Below are positions 36,212 through 45,879 of a stretch of 64,000 nt of DNA, piece by piece. The translations under genes were made by a program, and so were the position numbers. The notes under the pieces are model-generated. The model made no database searches, was not told where the DNA came from, and saw only the letters and a program-made list of their open reading frames with translations. The stretch is from Polynucleobacter sp. AP-Melu-500A-A1 (lineage in GTDB: Bacteria > Pseudomonadota > Gammaproteobacteria > Burkholderiales > Burkholderiaceae): contig NZ_JACVOZ010000004.1 of the NCBI RefSeq assembly GCF_018882125.1, positions 62,001 through 126,000 of the forward strand. The letters are read 5' to 3'. Positions within the stretch are counted from its first letter, which is position 1, and each line of letters begins with the position of its first letter.

Positions 36212-37189
36212 TTGAATTCTTTAAGGATCTCATATGGAAGAATGGCTCTGGTTTTTGCTATTTTGGGATTTTCTTCCGCATTCGCGGCATATCCTGATCG
36301 CCCTATCAAAGTGATTGTTCCATTTGCACCAGGCGGAGGAACAGACTTAGTGGCTAGAACATTGAGTGTGCCGATGGCTGATGACTTAAAGCAGTCCATC
36401 GTCATCGATAACAAACCAGGCGGTAGCACCATCATTGGAACAGATGCATTGGCTAAAAGTCCGGCAGATGGGTATACCTTGGTAGTAGCTACATTGGCCC
36501 ATGCTGTTAACCCAAGCCTGAAAGCAAAGTTGCCCTACTCACAAGACAAAGATTTTGCTCCAGTGATTTTAGTTGGCATCTCTCCAAATGTTGTAGTGGT
36601 TTCAGCGGATAGTCCATACAAAACATTTAAAGAATTTTTTGCTGCAGCAAAAGCAAATCCCGGAAAACTTTCTTATGCCTCACAAGGTGGCGGTACTTCC
36701 GCGCATCTTGCCGGTGAACTTTTTAATTCGATTGCTGGTACTAAGCTGACACATATTCCTTACAAAGGTGCAGGACCAGCCTTAACAGATGTCATTGGTG
36801 GCCAGGTGGATGTGATGTTTGCTACTGCATCTGCTGTTGGCAGTCTTGTAGATAGCGGTAAATTGCGTGCGCTTGCCGTTACAACTCCAGCACGCTCGCC
36901 TTCGCCCCAATTATCAATGCTTCCAACGGTTGCAGAAAGTGGTGTTCCAGGATATTCGGCTGGCAGTTGGTATGGCTACTTTGCTCCAGCAGGAACCCCG
37001 CCTGATGTGATTAATAAACTCAATGTTTCCATCAAAAAGGGGACTCAAACCTCGGCATTTAAAACTCGAGTCGAGAGTGAGGGTCTGATTATTAAAGCAG
37101 GCTCACCAGAAGAGTTTGCGAAGTTTGTAAAAGCAGAAGAGTTGCGTTGGCAAAAAGTAATTAAAGATGCCAATATCAGCGCAGATTAA
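36212..37189 (+). CDS. TctC/Bug-type solute receptor 2
   Basis: A 325-residue receptor that starts with TTG; AGGAGA sits 5 bases before it, which decides the start over an ATG at 36242. A signal peptide runs to about residue 25 (SSAFA). AYPDRPIKVIVPFAPGGGTD and IPYKGAGPALTDVIGGQVDV are the family signatures. First gene of the long array and closest to the IclR operator, so it may serve the main substrate. Next gene: an enoyl-CoA hydratase. Confidence 0.9.
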   Translation: MNSLRISYGRMALVFAILGFSSAFAAYPDRPIKVIVPFAPGGGTDLVARTLSVPMADDLKQSIVIDNKPGGSTIIGTDALAKSPADGYTLVVATLAHAVNPSLKAKLPYSQDKDFAPVILVGISPNVVVVSADSPYKTFKEFFAAAKANPGKLSYASQGGGTSAHLAGELFNSIAGTKLTHIPYKGAGPALTDVIGGQVDVMFATASAVGSLVDSGKLRALAVTTPARSPSPQLSMLPTVAESGVPGYSAGSWYGYFAPAGTPPDVINKLNVSIKKGTQTSAFKTRVESEGLIIKAGSPEEFAKFVKAEELRWQKVIKDANISAD

Positions 37190-37211
37190 AAATATTCAGC
37201 AAGGAAATAAG

Positions 37212-38009
37212 ATGACTTTTCAATTGATTGAACTCAGTGTAGAAAATAGTATTGCGACACTACGTTTAAATCGTCCCGAAAAACGCAATGCGATGAGCGA
37301 TGCTATGCGCACAGAATTTATCGAAGCCTTAGAGATGGTTGCAGCAGATAAAGCGATTCGTGCGCTGGTTTTAACTGGCAATGGCAAAGGATTTTGTGCT
37401 GGTGGCGATATTGCTGGTATGGAAAAGCGTATGAAAGCGCCGGCAGGTGAAGTTGGCTTTAATGGTTGGCATCGCCAACAAGGTGTTCACCGCGCAGTAT
37501 CCCTCTTGCATACGATGCCAAAACCTACGATAGCCGCCGTGAATGGACCTGCTTCTGGTTTGGGGGCAGATACTGCCTTGGCATGCGATTTTATTATGGC
37601 TTCTGAGGGGGCAAACTTTACTTGGTCCTATATCAATCGCGGCATTATTCCTGATGGCGGAGGGATGTATTTTCTACCTAGACGCGTAGGCTTGGTAAAG
37701 GCCAAAGAATTGATATTTAGCGGTAGAAAAGTAGATCTAGAAGAAGCTACTCAGATTGGTATTGTCGATCGCGTTAGCAAGACAGATTCTTTGGTTTCGG
37801 ATGCGCAAGCTTGGGCTAAGGAACTGAGCAAAGGTTCTGCTACTGCGCTTGCCTTAGGTAAAACCATCCTAAATCAAACATTTGAAATGACTGCAGCGCA
37901 AATATTTGCTCAAGGCAGTCAGGCGCAAGGCATTTGCTATACCAGTACAGAGCATCGCGAATCTGTCATGGCCTTTCTGGATAAAGCGGCTGCTGCAAAA
38001 AATAAATAG
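37212..38009 (+). CDS. enoyl-CoA hydratase/isomerase family protein
   Basis: About 265 residues from the ATG at 37212, chosen because AAGGAA precedes it; a longer frame from 37167 overlaps the receptor gene. Conserved crotonase motifs are ATLRLNRPEKRNAMSDAMRT, LTGNGKGFCAGGDIAGM (oxyanion hole) and AAVNGPASGLGADTALACDF; NRGIIPDGGGMYFLPRRVGL carries the catalytic region (Asp at the second catalytic position). Hydrates or isomerises enoyl-CoAs in the array's degradation route. Confidence 0.9.
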   Translation: MTFQLIELSVENSIATLRLNRPEKRNAMSDAMRTEFIEALEMVAADKAIRALVLTGNGKGFCAGGDIAGMEKRMKAPAGEVGFNGWHRQQGVHRAVSLLHTMPKPTIAAVNGPASGLGADTALACDFIMASEGANFTWSYINRGIIPDGGGMYFLPRRVGLVKAKELIFSGRKVDLEEATQIGIVDRVSKTDSLVSDAQAWAKELSKGSATALALGKTILNQTFEMTAAQIFAQGSQAQGICYTSTEHRESVMAFLDKAAAAKNK

Positions 38010-38018
38010 GACTGAAAG

Positions 38019-40115
38019 ATGGGCAATGCAATTTTGAATTTAATGGAGCCACGCAGTATTGCGGTCATTGGGGCTTCAACAGATCCTAAGAAAACTGCTG
38101 GTAGGCCGATAGCCTACTTACAAAAGCATCACTTCAAAGGAAAAATTTATCCTGTTAATCCAAGGGTGGAAGAGATTGCTGGCTTGAAGTGTTATCCCGA
38201 CATCAGCTCTTTGCCAGAGACGCCAGACGTAGCCATCATTATGGTGGGGACTGATAAGGCGCTTAGCGCAGTGCAAGAGCTATCCCAGTTAGGAACACCA
38301 GCAGCTATCGTGCTGACTAGTGGGTTTGCCGAGCATGGACCCGAGGGTCTGAAGAAGCAAGAAGAATTAATTGCTGCTGCAGGTGCGATGCGAATTCTGG
38401 GTCCCAATACGATTGGGATGGTTAATGTCACGGACGATATCCCTTTGTCACCCAGTAGTGCTTTGGAGATGGATGAGTTTCCAAAGGGCGGAGTGAGCGT
38501 CATTTCACAGAGCGGCGGTATTTTGGGATCATTACTATCTCGTGCTGCAGCCTCTGGCCTAGGGCTTTCTAAATTAGTTTCTACAAGTAATGAAGCAGAT
38601 TTGGGTATGGCCGATTTTGTTGATTATTTAACGGATGATCCTAGTACTAAGGTTATTGTTCTTTATATAGAAAGTATTCGCCATCCCGAAAAATTTCGTG
38701 CTGCTGCATTAAGAGCAAGACTAGCTGGTAAGCCGATTGTGGTTTACAAGGTTGGAAAATCGGAAGCCGGTATTAAAGCAGCGGTTTCACATACAGGCGC
38801 TTTAGCGGGTAGCGACAAAATGTATGACGCTTTGTTTAAGCAAACTGGGATTATTCGCGCGAACAAGTTCTCCGATTTTTTAGATATCCCAGCGGCACTG
38901 TCATCTGGCAGGGTTTTAAAAGGTAAGCGCGTTGCTATTCTGACTTCAACAGGTGGCGCAGGGACTTTAGTTGCAGATAGCCTGGGTGAATGGGGTTTTG
39001 AAACACCGGTTCCGGATGAGAAAACTGCTGAGCGCCTACGTGCTTTGCAGTCAGGAGATCAGGCAGTATTAGATCGCAATCCAATTGATGTCACCCTAGC
39101 AGGATTGCAACCGGATTTATTGCGTGGTGCAATCAGTGCTTTGTTAGATAGTCCTAGCTATGACGCTTTGATTTTGATTTTAGGGTCTTCTAGTCTTTCA
39201 ATGCCAGATTTAATGGCTAGTGCAGTACGCGACTGTATGCAGTCTAGCGACAAACCTGTCATTGCGTATGTTAGCCCCCATGCACCGATTGCAGGTGCGC
39301 TGATGACGAAGCTTGGTGTGCCTGCATTCTCTCAACCTGAGAGTTGTAGCGTCGCTTTGTCAAGCATGTTGCATGCTAGTGGCTTACGTGGTGTTATTGC
39401 ACAGACAGGTGCTGTAGCAACTATGCCAGTAGGTCTTGATATTGCCTCTTTGCATGGTTTATTGAATGAGTATCAAGCTAAGAATCTATTCTCCACTTTT
39501 GATATTCCGGGTGTGCGTGAGGTGGTGGTAGATGCCGCTAACCCAAATTTAGAATCCTTGAAAGGCCTTGGTGATAAATGCGTTCTCAAGATTTTGTCTA
39601 ATGAGATTACGCATAAAACTGAAGTTGGTGGAGTAGCGCTAAATATAGCTATCACCGACATCCCAAGCAAGCTCCTTACTATGGCTGCAGAGGTAAAGAC
39701 CAATTCAGGTTCAAGTATTAAAGAGTTCCTGGTACAAGAAATGGCTGCTGGTGGACAAGAACTCATGGTGGGCATGCATCAAGACCCCTTGGGAACAGCT
39801 ATTTTGGTCGGTATGGGAGGTGTAACAGCAGAACTCTTTAAAGATACCAGTATGCGTTTGATTTCTCCAGGTAAAGCTTTGAGTAAAGAAGAGGTTTTGG
39901 AAATGTTACAAGAGCTCAAAACTTGGCCCTTATTAAATGGGTATCGTGGCAGAGTGCAGTGTGACCTCAATGCTCTTGTCAAAGCGATCGTACAATTTTC
40001 AGAAATGGTTGCTGTCTTAGGCGAGCGCCTGATTGAGTGTGAGATTAATCCCATCTTTGTATTTGCTCAGGGACAAGGGGTTAAGGCCGCTGATGGTATC
40101 GCTGTTTTAACTTAA
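38019..40115 (+). CDS. ADP-forming acyl-CoA synthetase (acetate-CoA ligase family)
   Basis: A 698-residue fused alpha-beta enzyme. The CoA-binding Rossmann domain (IAVIGASTDPKKTAGRPIAY) leads; the phosphohistidine is in VSHTGALAGSDKMYDALFKQ. The C-terminal ATP-grasp subdomain includes VLKILSNEITHKTEVGGVAL and MVGMHQDPLGTAILVGMGGV. It makes an acyl-CoA from acid, CoA and ATP with release of ADP, the probable activation step of this island. It lies 9 bases after the hydratase gene. Confidence 0.9.
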   Translation: MGNAILNLMEPRSIAVIGASTDPKKTAGRPIAYLQKHHFKGKIYPVNPRVEEIAGLKCYPDISSLPETPDVAIIMVGTDKALSAVQELSQLGTPAAIVLTSGFAEHGPEGLKKQEELIAAAGAMRILGPNTIGMVNVTDDIPLSPSSALEMDEFPKGGVSVISQSGGILGSLLSRAAASGLGLSKLVSTSNEADLGMADFVDYLTDDPSTKVIVLYIESIRHPEKFRAAALRARLAGKPIVVYKVGKSEAGIKAAVSHTGALAGSDKMYDALFKQTGIIRANKFSDFLDIPAALSSGRVLKGKRVAILTSTGGAGTLVADSLGEWGFETPVPDEKTAERLRALQSGDQAVLDRNPIDVTLAGLQPDLLRGAISALLDSPSYDALILILGSSSLSMPDLMASAVRDCMQSSDKPVIAYVSPHAPIAGALMTKLGVPAFSQPESCSVALSSMLHASGLRGVIAQTGAVATMPVGLDIASLHGLLNEYQAKNLFSTFDIPGVREVVVDAANPNLESLKGLGDKCVLKILSNEITHKTEVGGVALNIAITDIPSKLLTMAAEVKTNSGSSIKEFLVQEMAAGGQELMVGMHQDPLGTAILVGMGGVTAELFKDTSMRLISPGKALSKEEVLEMLQELKTWPLLNGYRGRVQCDLNALVKAIVQFSEMVAVLGERLIECEINPIFVFAQGQGVKAADGIAVLT

Positions 40116-40135
40116 ACCATATCCAATTGATTGAA

Positions 40136-40954
40136 ATGACACAAGCACTAGCCAATAAAACTCAGCACATTCCTTACCGGGATGGGTTTGTCGCATGGCA
40201 CGAATTCGGTCAACCTATATCAAATCGCTTGCCATTAATTCTCTTGCATGGAGGTCACGGTAGTTGGGAGCATTGGGCGCGCAATGTTGAAGTGTTAGCA
40301 GAACACTTTCATGTATTTGTGCCGGATATGCCAGGCTTTGGAGAGTCGACATACTTTGATAGTCAATTCCAGCCTGGGATGATAGAACCGATGATAGCCA
40401 CCATGAATACTTTGCTTGGTGAAAATCAATTAATTAATATTGCTGGTTTTTCGTTTGGTGGATTTGTGGCAGCCCATTTGGCTAATCAGCGAAAACAGAT
40501 TTCAAAATTAGCTCTCTTAGGAAGTGCGGGTCATGGCGGCCCGCGCCGCCCAAGAGGTGAGTTACTGGCTTGGAGAGAAATTCAGGCTAGTGGCGACACC
40601 CAAAGATTGAGTGAAGTCATGCGTGAGAATCTATATCTGCAAATGATCAGTACTTATGACAGGATAGATTCTGAAGCAATTCGTATTCATCAAGATGCTT
40701 GTATTGCCACCAGCTTTAAAAGTAAACCGATTGCCAGACCAGGCGGCTTAGCAGAACAGCTTGAGCAATTTTCCGGCCCCATTCTTTTAATATGGGGAGA
40801 ACACGATATTACTTGTACCCCAGAATATCTCATTGAAAATTTAGTGAGTGGATGGAGTAATAGATCGCAAGAGCTCGTTATTGATGCCGGGCATTGGGTT
40901 CAATATGAAAGACCAGATCAAATTAATGCTAGCTTGATTCGATGGTTTGAGTGA
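40136..40954 (+). CDS. alpha/beta-hydrolase
   Basis: About 272 residues from the ATG at 40136; the TTG at 40127 is also in frame. LILLHGGHGSWEHWARNVEV (oxyanion region), GFSFGGFVAAHLA with the nucleophile Ser, ILLIWGEHDITCTP with the Asp and DAGHWVQYERPDQ with the His form the triad. Related to MhpC/PcaD-like hydrolases of ring-cleavage and lactone products. The exact substrate cannot be named. It lies between the synthetase and a beta-oxidation enzyme. Confidence 0.87.
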   Translation: MTQALANKTQHIPYRDGFVAWHEFGQPISNRLPLILLHGGHGSWEHWARNVEVLAEHFHVFVPDMPGFGESTYFDSQFQPGMIEPMIATMNTLLGENQLINIAGFSFGGFVAAHLANQRKQISKLALLGSAGHGGPRRPRGELLAWREIQASGDTQRLSEVMRENLYLQMISTYDRIDSEAIRIHQDACIATSFKSKPIARPGGLAEQLEQFSGPILLIWGEHDITCTPEYLIENLVSGWSNRSQELVIDAGHWVQYERPDQINASLIRWFE

Positions 40955-40963
40955 GCTAAAAAT

Positions 40964-43015
40964 ATGACAAGCAAAATTAATATTCACAACGAAGCTGATG
41001 TCATGGTGATTGCCGTGAACAATCCGCCAATTAACGCTGGTTCCACTGAGGTTCGTCAGGGTTTATTGGATGCTATCCAAGTTCTTCAGAGCGATTCTAA
41101 ATCCTCTGCAGCAGTCATCATTGGTGCCGGTAATACGTTTATTGCTGGGTCTGATATGAAAGAGTTTTCTCAGCCCTTGGCCGAGCCACACTTACCAACA
41201 GTAATCAGTGCTATAGAGAATTGCCCAAAACCCGTAGTCTGCGCCTTGCATGGCGCTGCCTTGGGTGGTGGCTTTGAGTTATCCCTAGCTTGTGATGCGC
41301 GCATTGCATTGGAGGGGACTCTAGTAGGCTTACCAGAAGTAACATTAGGAATTATTCCTGGCGCTGGTGGAACTCAACGCCTGCCTAGACTCATTGGGGT
41401 TGAAAAATCGATTGAGTATATTTGTGCTGGCACTCGCATTAAAGCTGATGAAGCTTTGAAGCTTGGGATTATTAATAAGCTGGTTAAAGAAGACCTCTTG
41501 GGTAATGCAATTAGTTTGGCAAGATCTTTAATTGGTCAAAAAAATCGTATTCGCGATATTACTACTCCAAGTGTTGATGCTTCTGATGTTTTAGCGGCAA
41601 CGCAAAAGGCTCTAAAGGTCGGGAAAAATCGTCCCAATGTTCATAAAGCCATTGAGATGATTACCAATACCCTGACACTGCCAATAGATCAAGGCCTCGC
41701 AATTGAGCGGGAGGTATTTCAAAATTTGCGAATTGGTACTGAAGCGAAAGCACTACGCCATCAATTTTTTGCTGAGCGTAAATTATTTAAACCATTAGCT
41801 GGTGATGCGCAAAAGCCAAAGAGTATTGAGCGAGTTGCGGTGATTGGAGCTGGAACCATGGGCTCTGGGATTGCTATAGCTTGCCTATCAGCTGGCTATA
41901 CGGTATTGATGCTAGATCAAAATGAAGCAGCCTTGGCACATGGGACTAAAAAAGTTTTAGACTTTTATGATTCTCGCGTCAAGTCTGGCAAGATGGCTGC
42001 AGAAAATGCCAGCGCAATATTGATGAGCTTTACCTCTTCCGCTCAATGGGGTGATATTACTTCCGCAGATTTGGTAATTGAAGCGGTATTTGAAGATATG
42101 GAAGTAAAGCATGCGGTATTTCAGAAGATTGAGGAGTATGCACACCCCGAGGCCTTACTTGCATCTAATACTTCTTATTTAGATATCGATGCAATTGCTG
42201 CCAAAACCAGAAATCCGTCTCGTATATTTGGCTTGCATTTCTTCAGTCCGGCTCAGGTAATGAAGTTAATTGAAATCGTCCGCTGTAAATTAACCGCTCC
42301 AAATGCTATTACGGTAGGCCTGCAATTTGCTAAGCGATTAGGTAAAACGCCAGTCATTAGTGCTAACTCTTTTGGTTTTATTGGTAACCGTATTTATACA
42401 GCTTACCGTCGTCAATGTGAATTTATGCTTGAAGAGGGCGCTTATCCCGAACAAATCGACAAAGCTCTAGAAGATTATGGATTTGCCATGGGCCCTTTTG
42501 CTGTGGGAGATCTATCTGGCTTAGATATTGCTTGGGCAATGCGTAAGAACCAGGCGAGTACCAGAAACCCAGAGCATCGCTACGTCAATATTGCGGACAC
42601 TCTATGTTTGGCGGGGCGTTTTGGGCGTAAAACAGGATCAGGTTATTACCAATATGTTGATGGCATGAAATCTGGAGCAGTCGATCCTTTTGTGAAAAAA
42701 GTGATTGATGAAGCGAGCGCTGCGAAAGGTATTATTCGCCGAGAATTTTCTTCTGAAGAAATCGTGAATCGAATATTGCTAGCTATGATCAACGAAATTG
42801 CTCATTTAGCATCTGAAAAAGTGGTGAGTGATGTCACGGATTGTGATGTGGTACTGGTCAATGGTTATGGCTTTCCCCGTTGGCGTGGTGGTCCTGTATT
42901 TATTGCGCAAGAGATGGGTAGAGAGAAATTAAATTTTGAGTTGCGTGAATTGGCAGAGCTAAGCGGCCCTGGCTTTGTAATTGCGAATACAGATGCATTA
43001 TTTCACTTACAGTAA
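40964..43015 (+). CDS. bifunctional enoyl-CoA hydratase / 3-hydroxyacyl-CoA dehydrogenase (FadB/FadJ-like)
   Basis: A 683-residue fusion. The N-terminal crotonase domain (1-180) has GAGNTFIAGSDMKEF and LHGAALGGGFELSLACDARI. A Rossmann dehydrogenase follows (VAVIGAGTMGSGIAIACLSA, about 290-309), then FGLHFFSPAQVMKLIEIVRC with the catalytic His, and NSFGFIGNRIYTAYRRQCEF. It carries out the two middle steps of beta-oxidation. The typical length of FadB/FadJ is kept. Together with pcaF it would finish a dicarboxylyl-CoA route. Confidence 0.93.
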   Translation: MTSKINIHNEADVMVIAVNNPPINAGSTEVRQGLLDAIQVLQSDSKSSAAVIIGAGNTFIAGSDMKEFSQPLAEPHLPTVISAIENCPKPVVCALHGAALGGGFELSLACDARIALEGTLVGLPEVTLGIIPGAGGTQRLPRLIGVEKSIEYICAGTRIKADEALKLGIINKLVKEDLLGNAISLARSLIGQKNRIRDITTPSVDASDVLAATQKALKVGKNRPNVHKAIEMITNTLTLPIDQGLAIEREVFQNLRIGTEAKALRHQFFAERKLFKPLAGDAQKPKSIERVAVIGAGTMGSGIAIACLSAGYTVLMLDQNEAALAHGTKKVLDFYDSRVKSGKMAAENASAILMSFTSSAQWGDITSADLVIEAVFEDMEVKHAVFQKIEEYAHPEALLASNTSYLDIDAIAAKTRNPSRIFGLHFFSPAQVMKLIEIVRCKLTAPNAITVGLQFAKRLGKTPVISANSFGFIGNRIYTAYRRQCEFMLEEGAYPEQIDKALEDYGFAMGPFAVGDLSGLDIAWAMRKNQASTRNPEHRYVNIADTLCLAGRFGRKTGSGYYQYVDGMKSGAVDPFVKKVIDEASAAKGIIRREFSSEEIVNRILLAMINEIAHLASEKVVSDVTDCDVVLVNGYGFPRWRGGPVFIAQEMGREKLNFELRELAELSGPGFVIANTDALFHLQ

Positions 43016-43030
43016 ATCAAGGAACTTCTT

Positions 43031-44056
43031 ATGAGCTTATTGAGATTAAAGGATCAGCTGTTATTACAAAAGGTGACTTATGCCCTTTTATTGGCGCTAG
43101 GATGTGGTGTCATTTTGCCCAATCTATCTATGGCGCAGCCGCAGGATGCATCTGTTGCTAAGGCTGACTCAAAAAACTATAAGATTATTGTTGGGTTCGG
43201 TGCTGGGGGGATTCCTGATTCATCTTCTAGGATGATTGCCCCGAAATTGGCTGAAAAAATGAAGTCAACTGCAATTGTAGAAAGTAAGCTTGGTGCTGGC
43301 GGAACCCTTGCTGCCATAGCACTTCTTGGAGCTCCTGCAGATGGCTCAACCCTATTGAGCGTCTCACCTGCACATGCAACCGCTCCTGCAATTTACAAAA
43401 AATTGCCTTATGACACTTTAAGCGACTTTGCTCCCATTACCTTAATTGGCGAGGGACCAGCATTATTGGTTGTGCCAAATGACCTCAATGTAAATAGTGT
43501 GGCAGATTTAATTGCTCTTGCTAAAGCCAATCCAGGTAAGTTGAATTATTCATCAGCAGGAATCGGGAGTAGTTCACACTTTGCTGTTGAATTACTCAAA
43601 ATGCAAACTGGAATAGATGTTGTTCACATACCATATAAAGGGGTCTCTGAGGCTTTGACAGAGGTAGTTGCTGGCCGAGTGCAGTTTCATATAACGCCCT
43701 ATGCGACTGCAATTGGTTTAGTTAAGGACGGTAAGGTAAAAGCTTTGGCAGTGACATCTAAAAAGCGAATAGCAGAATTGCCAAATCTCCCTACAGTTTC
43801 TGAATCTGGTGCGCCTCAATATGATTGGGTTTTTTGGTATGGCTTATTAGCATCAGCGAAAACACCACCTGAAACAATCACCTTTTTAAACAAGCAAATT
43901 ACATCAATTTTAAGAGCGCCGGATATTCAAAAGCAGTTAAACCAAATGGGTGTTTCTGTTACCCCAAGTTCTCCAGAAGAATTTAAGAAATTAATTGCCT
44001 TTGAAATGGTGAAGTTTCAAAAAATTGCCAAAGCTGCCAATATTCAACCAGAATAA
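43031..44056 (+). CDS. TctC/Bug-type solute receptor 3 (divergent N-terminal motif)
   Basis: A 341-residue receptor with a signal peptide (to about residue 34). It lacks the YPxKPI motif: the first strand reads KNYKIIVGFGAGGIPDSS. ESKLGAGGTLAAIALLGAPA, IPYKGVSEALTEVVAGRVQF and AVTSKKRIAELPNLPTVSES keep the fold. The altered pocket entrance suggests a different ligand from its six relatives. It precedes the enol-lactonase-like gene by 9 bases. Confidence 0.87.
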   Translation: MSLLRLKDQLLLQKVTYALLLALGCGVILPNLSMAQPQDASVAKADSKNYKIIVGFGAGGIPDSSSRMIAPKLAEKMKSTAIVESKLGAGGTLAAIALLGAPADGSTLLSVSPAHATAPAIYKKLPYDTLSDFAPITLIGEGPALLVVPNDLNVNSVADLIALAKANPGKLNYSSAGIGSSSHFAVELLKMQTGIDVVHIPYKGVSEALTEVVAGRVQFHITPYATAIGLVKDGKVKALAVTSKKRIAELPNLPTVSESGAPQYDWVFWYGLLASAKTPPETITFLNKQITSILRAPDIQKQLNQMGVSVTPSSPEEFKKLIAFEMVKFQKIAKAANIQPE

Positions 44057-44065
44057 AAAATCAAA

Positions 44066-44854
44066 ATGAAATTCAAAATTAATAATATTGATGTTGATTA
44101 CTCAGTATATGGAGAGAAAGGTCCTTGGATTATCTTATCTCACTCACTTGGATGCACAAAAGCAATGTGGGAACCTCAACTTGAGATGCTTCAGAAAAAC
44201 TTTAGGGTAATTGCGTATGACACTAGGGGGCATGGAGATTCAGGTTCAGAGGGCGGTACCTATACCTTAGATTTATTAGCCGATGATGCCCTTGGTTTGC
44301 TAGATCATCTGGGCGTAGATAAGGTGCACTGGCTTGGATTTTCTATGGGCGGCATGATTGGACAAACTTTTGCTTTGCGCTACCCCGAGCGAATTGCATC
44401 TATTGTTTTGGCGGATACAACCAGTGCACATACTGCAACACCAGTTTCAATGTGGGATGAGCGAATTCGTATTGCAAAGACTCAGGGTATGGATCCCTTG
44501 GTTCAACCAGCAATTAATCGTTGGTTTACAGAGACCTTCAGAAATTCAAGTCCAGAGATAGTGGAGCCAGTAGCTTCCATGATTCGATCTACATCAGTTG
44601 ATGGATGGGCAGGTTGTTGTGCAGCTATTGCTTCCATCCATACTACCGATAGATTAAGTGAAATTGAGTGTCCTGCAATGGTCATTGTTGGAGAATTTGA
44701 TGTTGGAACCCCACTATCAGCAGCTCTTGAAATGCATAAGAATTTAAAAAAGTCAGTTTTAGTATTGATTTCTAATGCTGCGCATATGACGAATATTGAG
44801 CAGCCCACACAATTTAATCGAGCATTGACACTTTTCTTCAATGCCTTTAAATAA
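44066..44854 (+). CDS. alpha/beta-hydrolase, 3-oxoadipate enol-lactonase (PcaD)-like
   Basis: A 262-residue protein. LSHSLGCTKAMWEPQLEML, then YDTRGHGDSGSEGGTYTLD, WLGFSMGGMIGQTFALRYPE (nucleophile Ser), VIVGEFDVGTPL (Asp) and NAAHMTNIEQPTQFN (His) are the motifs of PcaD-type enol-lactonases. PcaD makes 3-oxoadipate in the beta-ketoadipate pathway. No other early ring-pathway genes (pcaB, pcaC, pcaGH) are seen, so the real substrate may be another lactone. Confidence 0.78.
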   Translation: MKFKINNIDVDYSVYGEKGPWIILSHSLGCTKAMWEPQLEMLQKNFRVIAYDTRGHGDSGSEGGTYTLDLLADDALGLLDHLGVDKVHWLGFSMGGMIGQTFALRYPERIASIVLADTTSAHTATPVSMWDERIRIAKTQGMDPLVQPAINRWFTETFRNSSPEIVEPVASMIRSTSVDGWAGCCAAIASIHTTDRLSEIECPAMVIVGEFDVGTPLSAALEMHKNLKKSVLVLISNAAHMTNIEQPTQFNRALTLFFNAFK

Positions 44855-44884
44855 TTTAGTTCAGTTGAATAAAAAGGAATGTAG

Positions 44885-45835
44885 ATGCACATAGTCATAT
44901 CTGATGACCATCAAGACTGCATTCGAAGCCTTGCTTGTTTTGAAAAACTCAAAGCTCATACCGTTGAGATCTTTAACGATAGTGTGAGTGATGTTGATGT
45001 ACTTGCACAGCGATATCAAAATGCGGATGCCATTGTGTTGATTCGTGAGAGAACGGCTATTACTAAAGAATTGCTAGATCGTCTTCCAAATTTAAAACTC
45101 ATCTCCCAAACGGGGAAAATGGCATCCCATGTTGACTTACAAGCCTGCAAAGAAAAGGGTATTGTGGTGATGGATGGGAGAGGCTCAGGCTCAGCCACAG
45201 CCGAACTAAATATGCTGTTAATTCTGGCGTCCTTACGAAAGCTAGTTGAAGAAGTTGCTAGATTGAAGGATGGTCAATGGCAAGGTTATCTCGGCGATCA
45301 ATTAGCAGGCAAAGTACTGGGAGTTTATGGATTTGGCCGTATTGGCAAGCAAGTCTGTCATCTGGGGAAAGCATTTGGCGCTAAGCCATTGGTATGGGGT
45401 CGTGATAGTACTCTTCAAAAAGCAGCTCAAGAGGGATTTGCACTGGCGTCCTCCAAAGAGGATTTCTTTCGTACTAGTGATATTGTCTGTTTGCAGCTGA
45501 GGTTAAATGATGCAACACGTCATATTATTGGACCTCAAGATTTGGCCATGATGAAACCTACCTCCTTGCTGGTTAATGCAAGTCGTGCCGAGTTGATTGC
45601 GCCTGGAGCTTTAGAAGCAGGGCTCAAGCAAGGGCGTCCAGCTTATGCTGCTATCGATACCTATGAATCAGAACCCGTTTTAGGCGCTGATCATCCACTA
45701 CTACATTTATCTAACTGTTTATGCACTCCTCACATTGGCTTTGTAGAAAGAGACAACTACGAGGCATATTTTGGGATTGCTTTTGACAACATTAATTCTT
45801 ATTTAGCCGGTTCGCCCCAAAATTGTGTGAACTAA
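44885..45835 (+). CDS. D-2-hydroxyacid dehydrogenase family protein
   Basis: A 316-residue NAD-dependent dehydrogenase. VLGVYGFGRIGKQVCHLGKA (about 143-162) binds the nucleotide; LQLRLNDATRHIIGPQDLAM and NASRAELIAPGALEAGLKQG follow, then the Asp-Glu active-site region (AIDTYESEP) and LCTPHIGFVERDNYEAYF with the catalytic His. It reduces a 2-oxoacid or oxidises its 2-hydroxy form. An AAGGA ribosome site precedes the start. Confidence 0.9.
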   Translation: MHIVISDDHQDCIRSLACFEKLKAHTVEIFNDSVSDVDVLAQRYQNADAIVLIRERTAITKELLDRLPNLKLISQTGKMASHVDLQACKEKGIVVMDGRGSGSATAELNMLLILASLRKLVEEVARLKDGQWQGYLGDQLAGKVLGVYGFGRIGKQVCHLGKAFGAKPLVWGRDSTLQKAAQEGFALASSKEDFFRTSDIVCLQLRLNDATRHIIGPQDLAMMKPTSLLVNASRAELIAPGALEAGLKQGRPAYAAIDTYESEPVLGADHPLLHLSNCLCTPHIGFVERDNYEAYFGIAFDNINSYLAGSPQNCVN

Positions 45836-45879
45836 CAAAGTAAAAAACGAGACATAACATTCAACACGGAAAGTAAAAA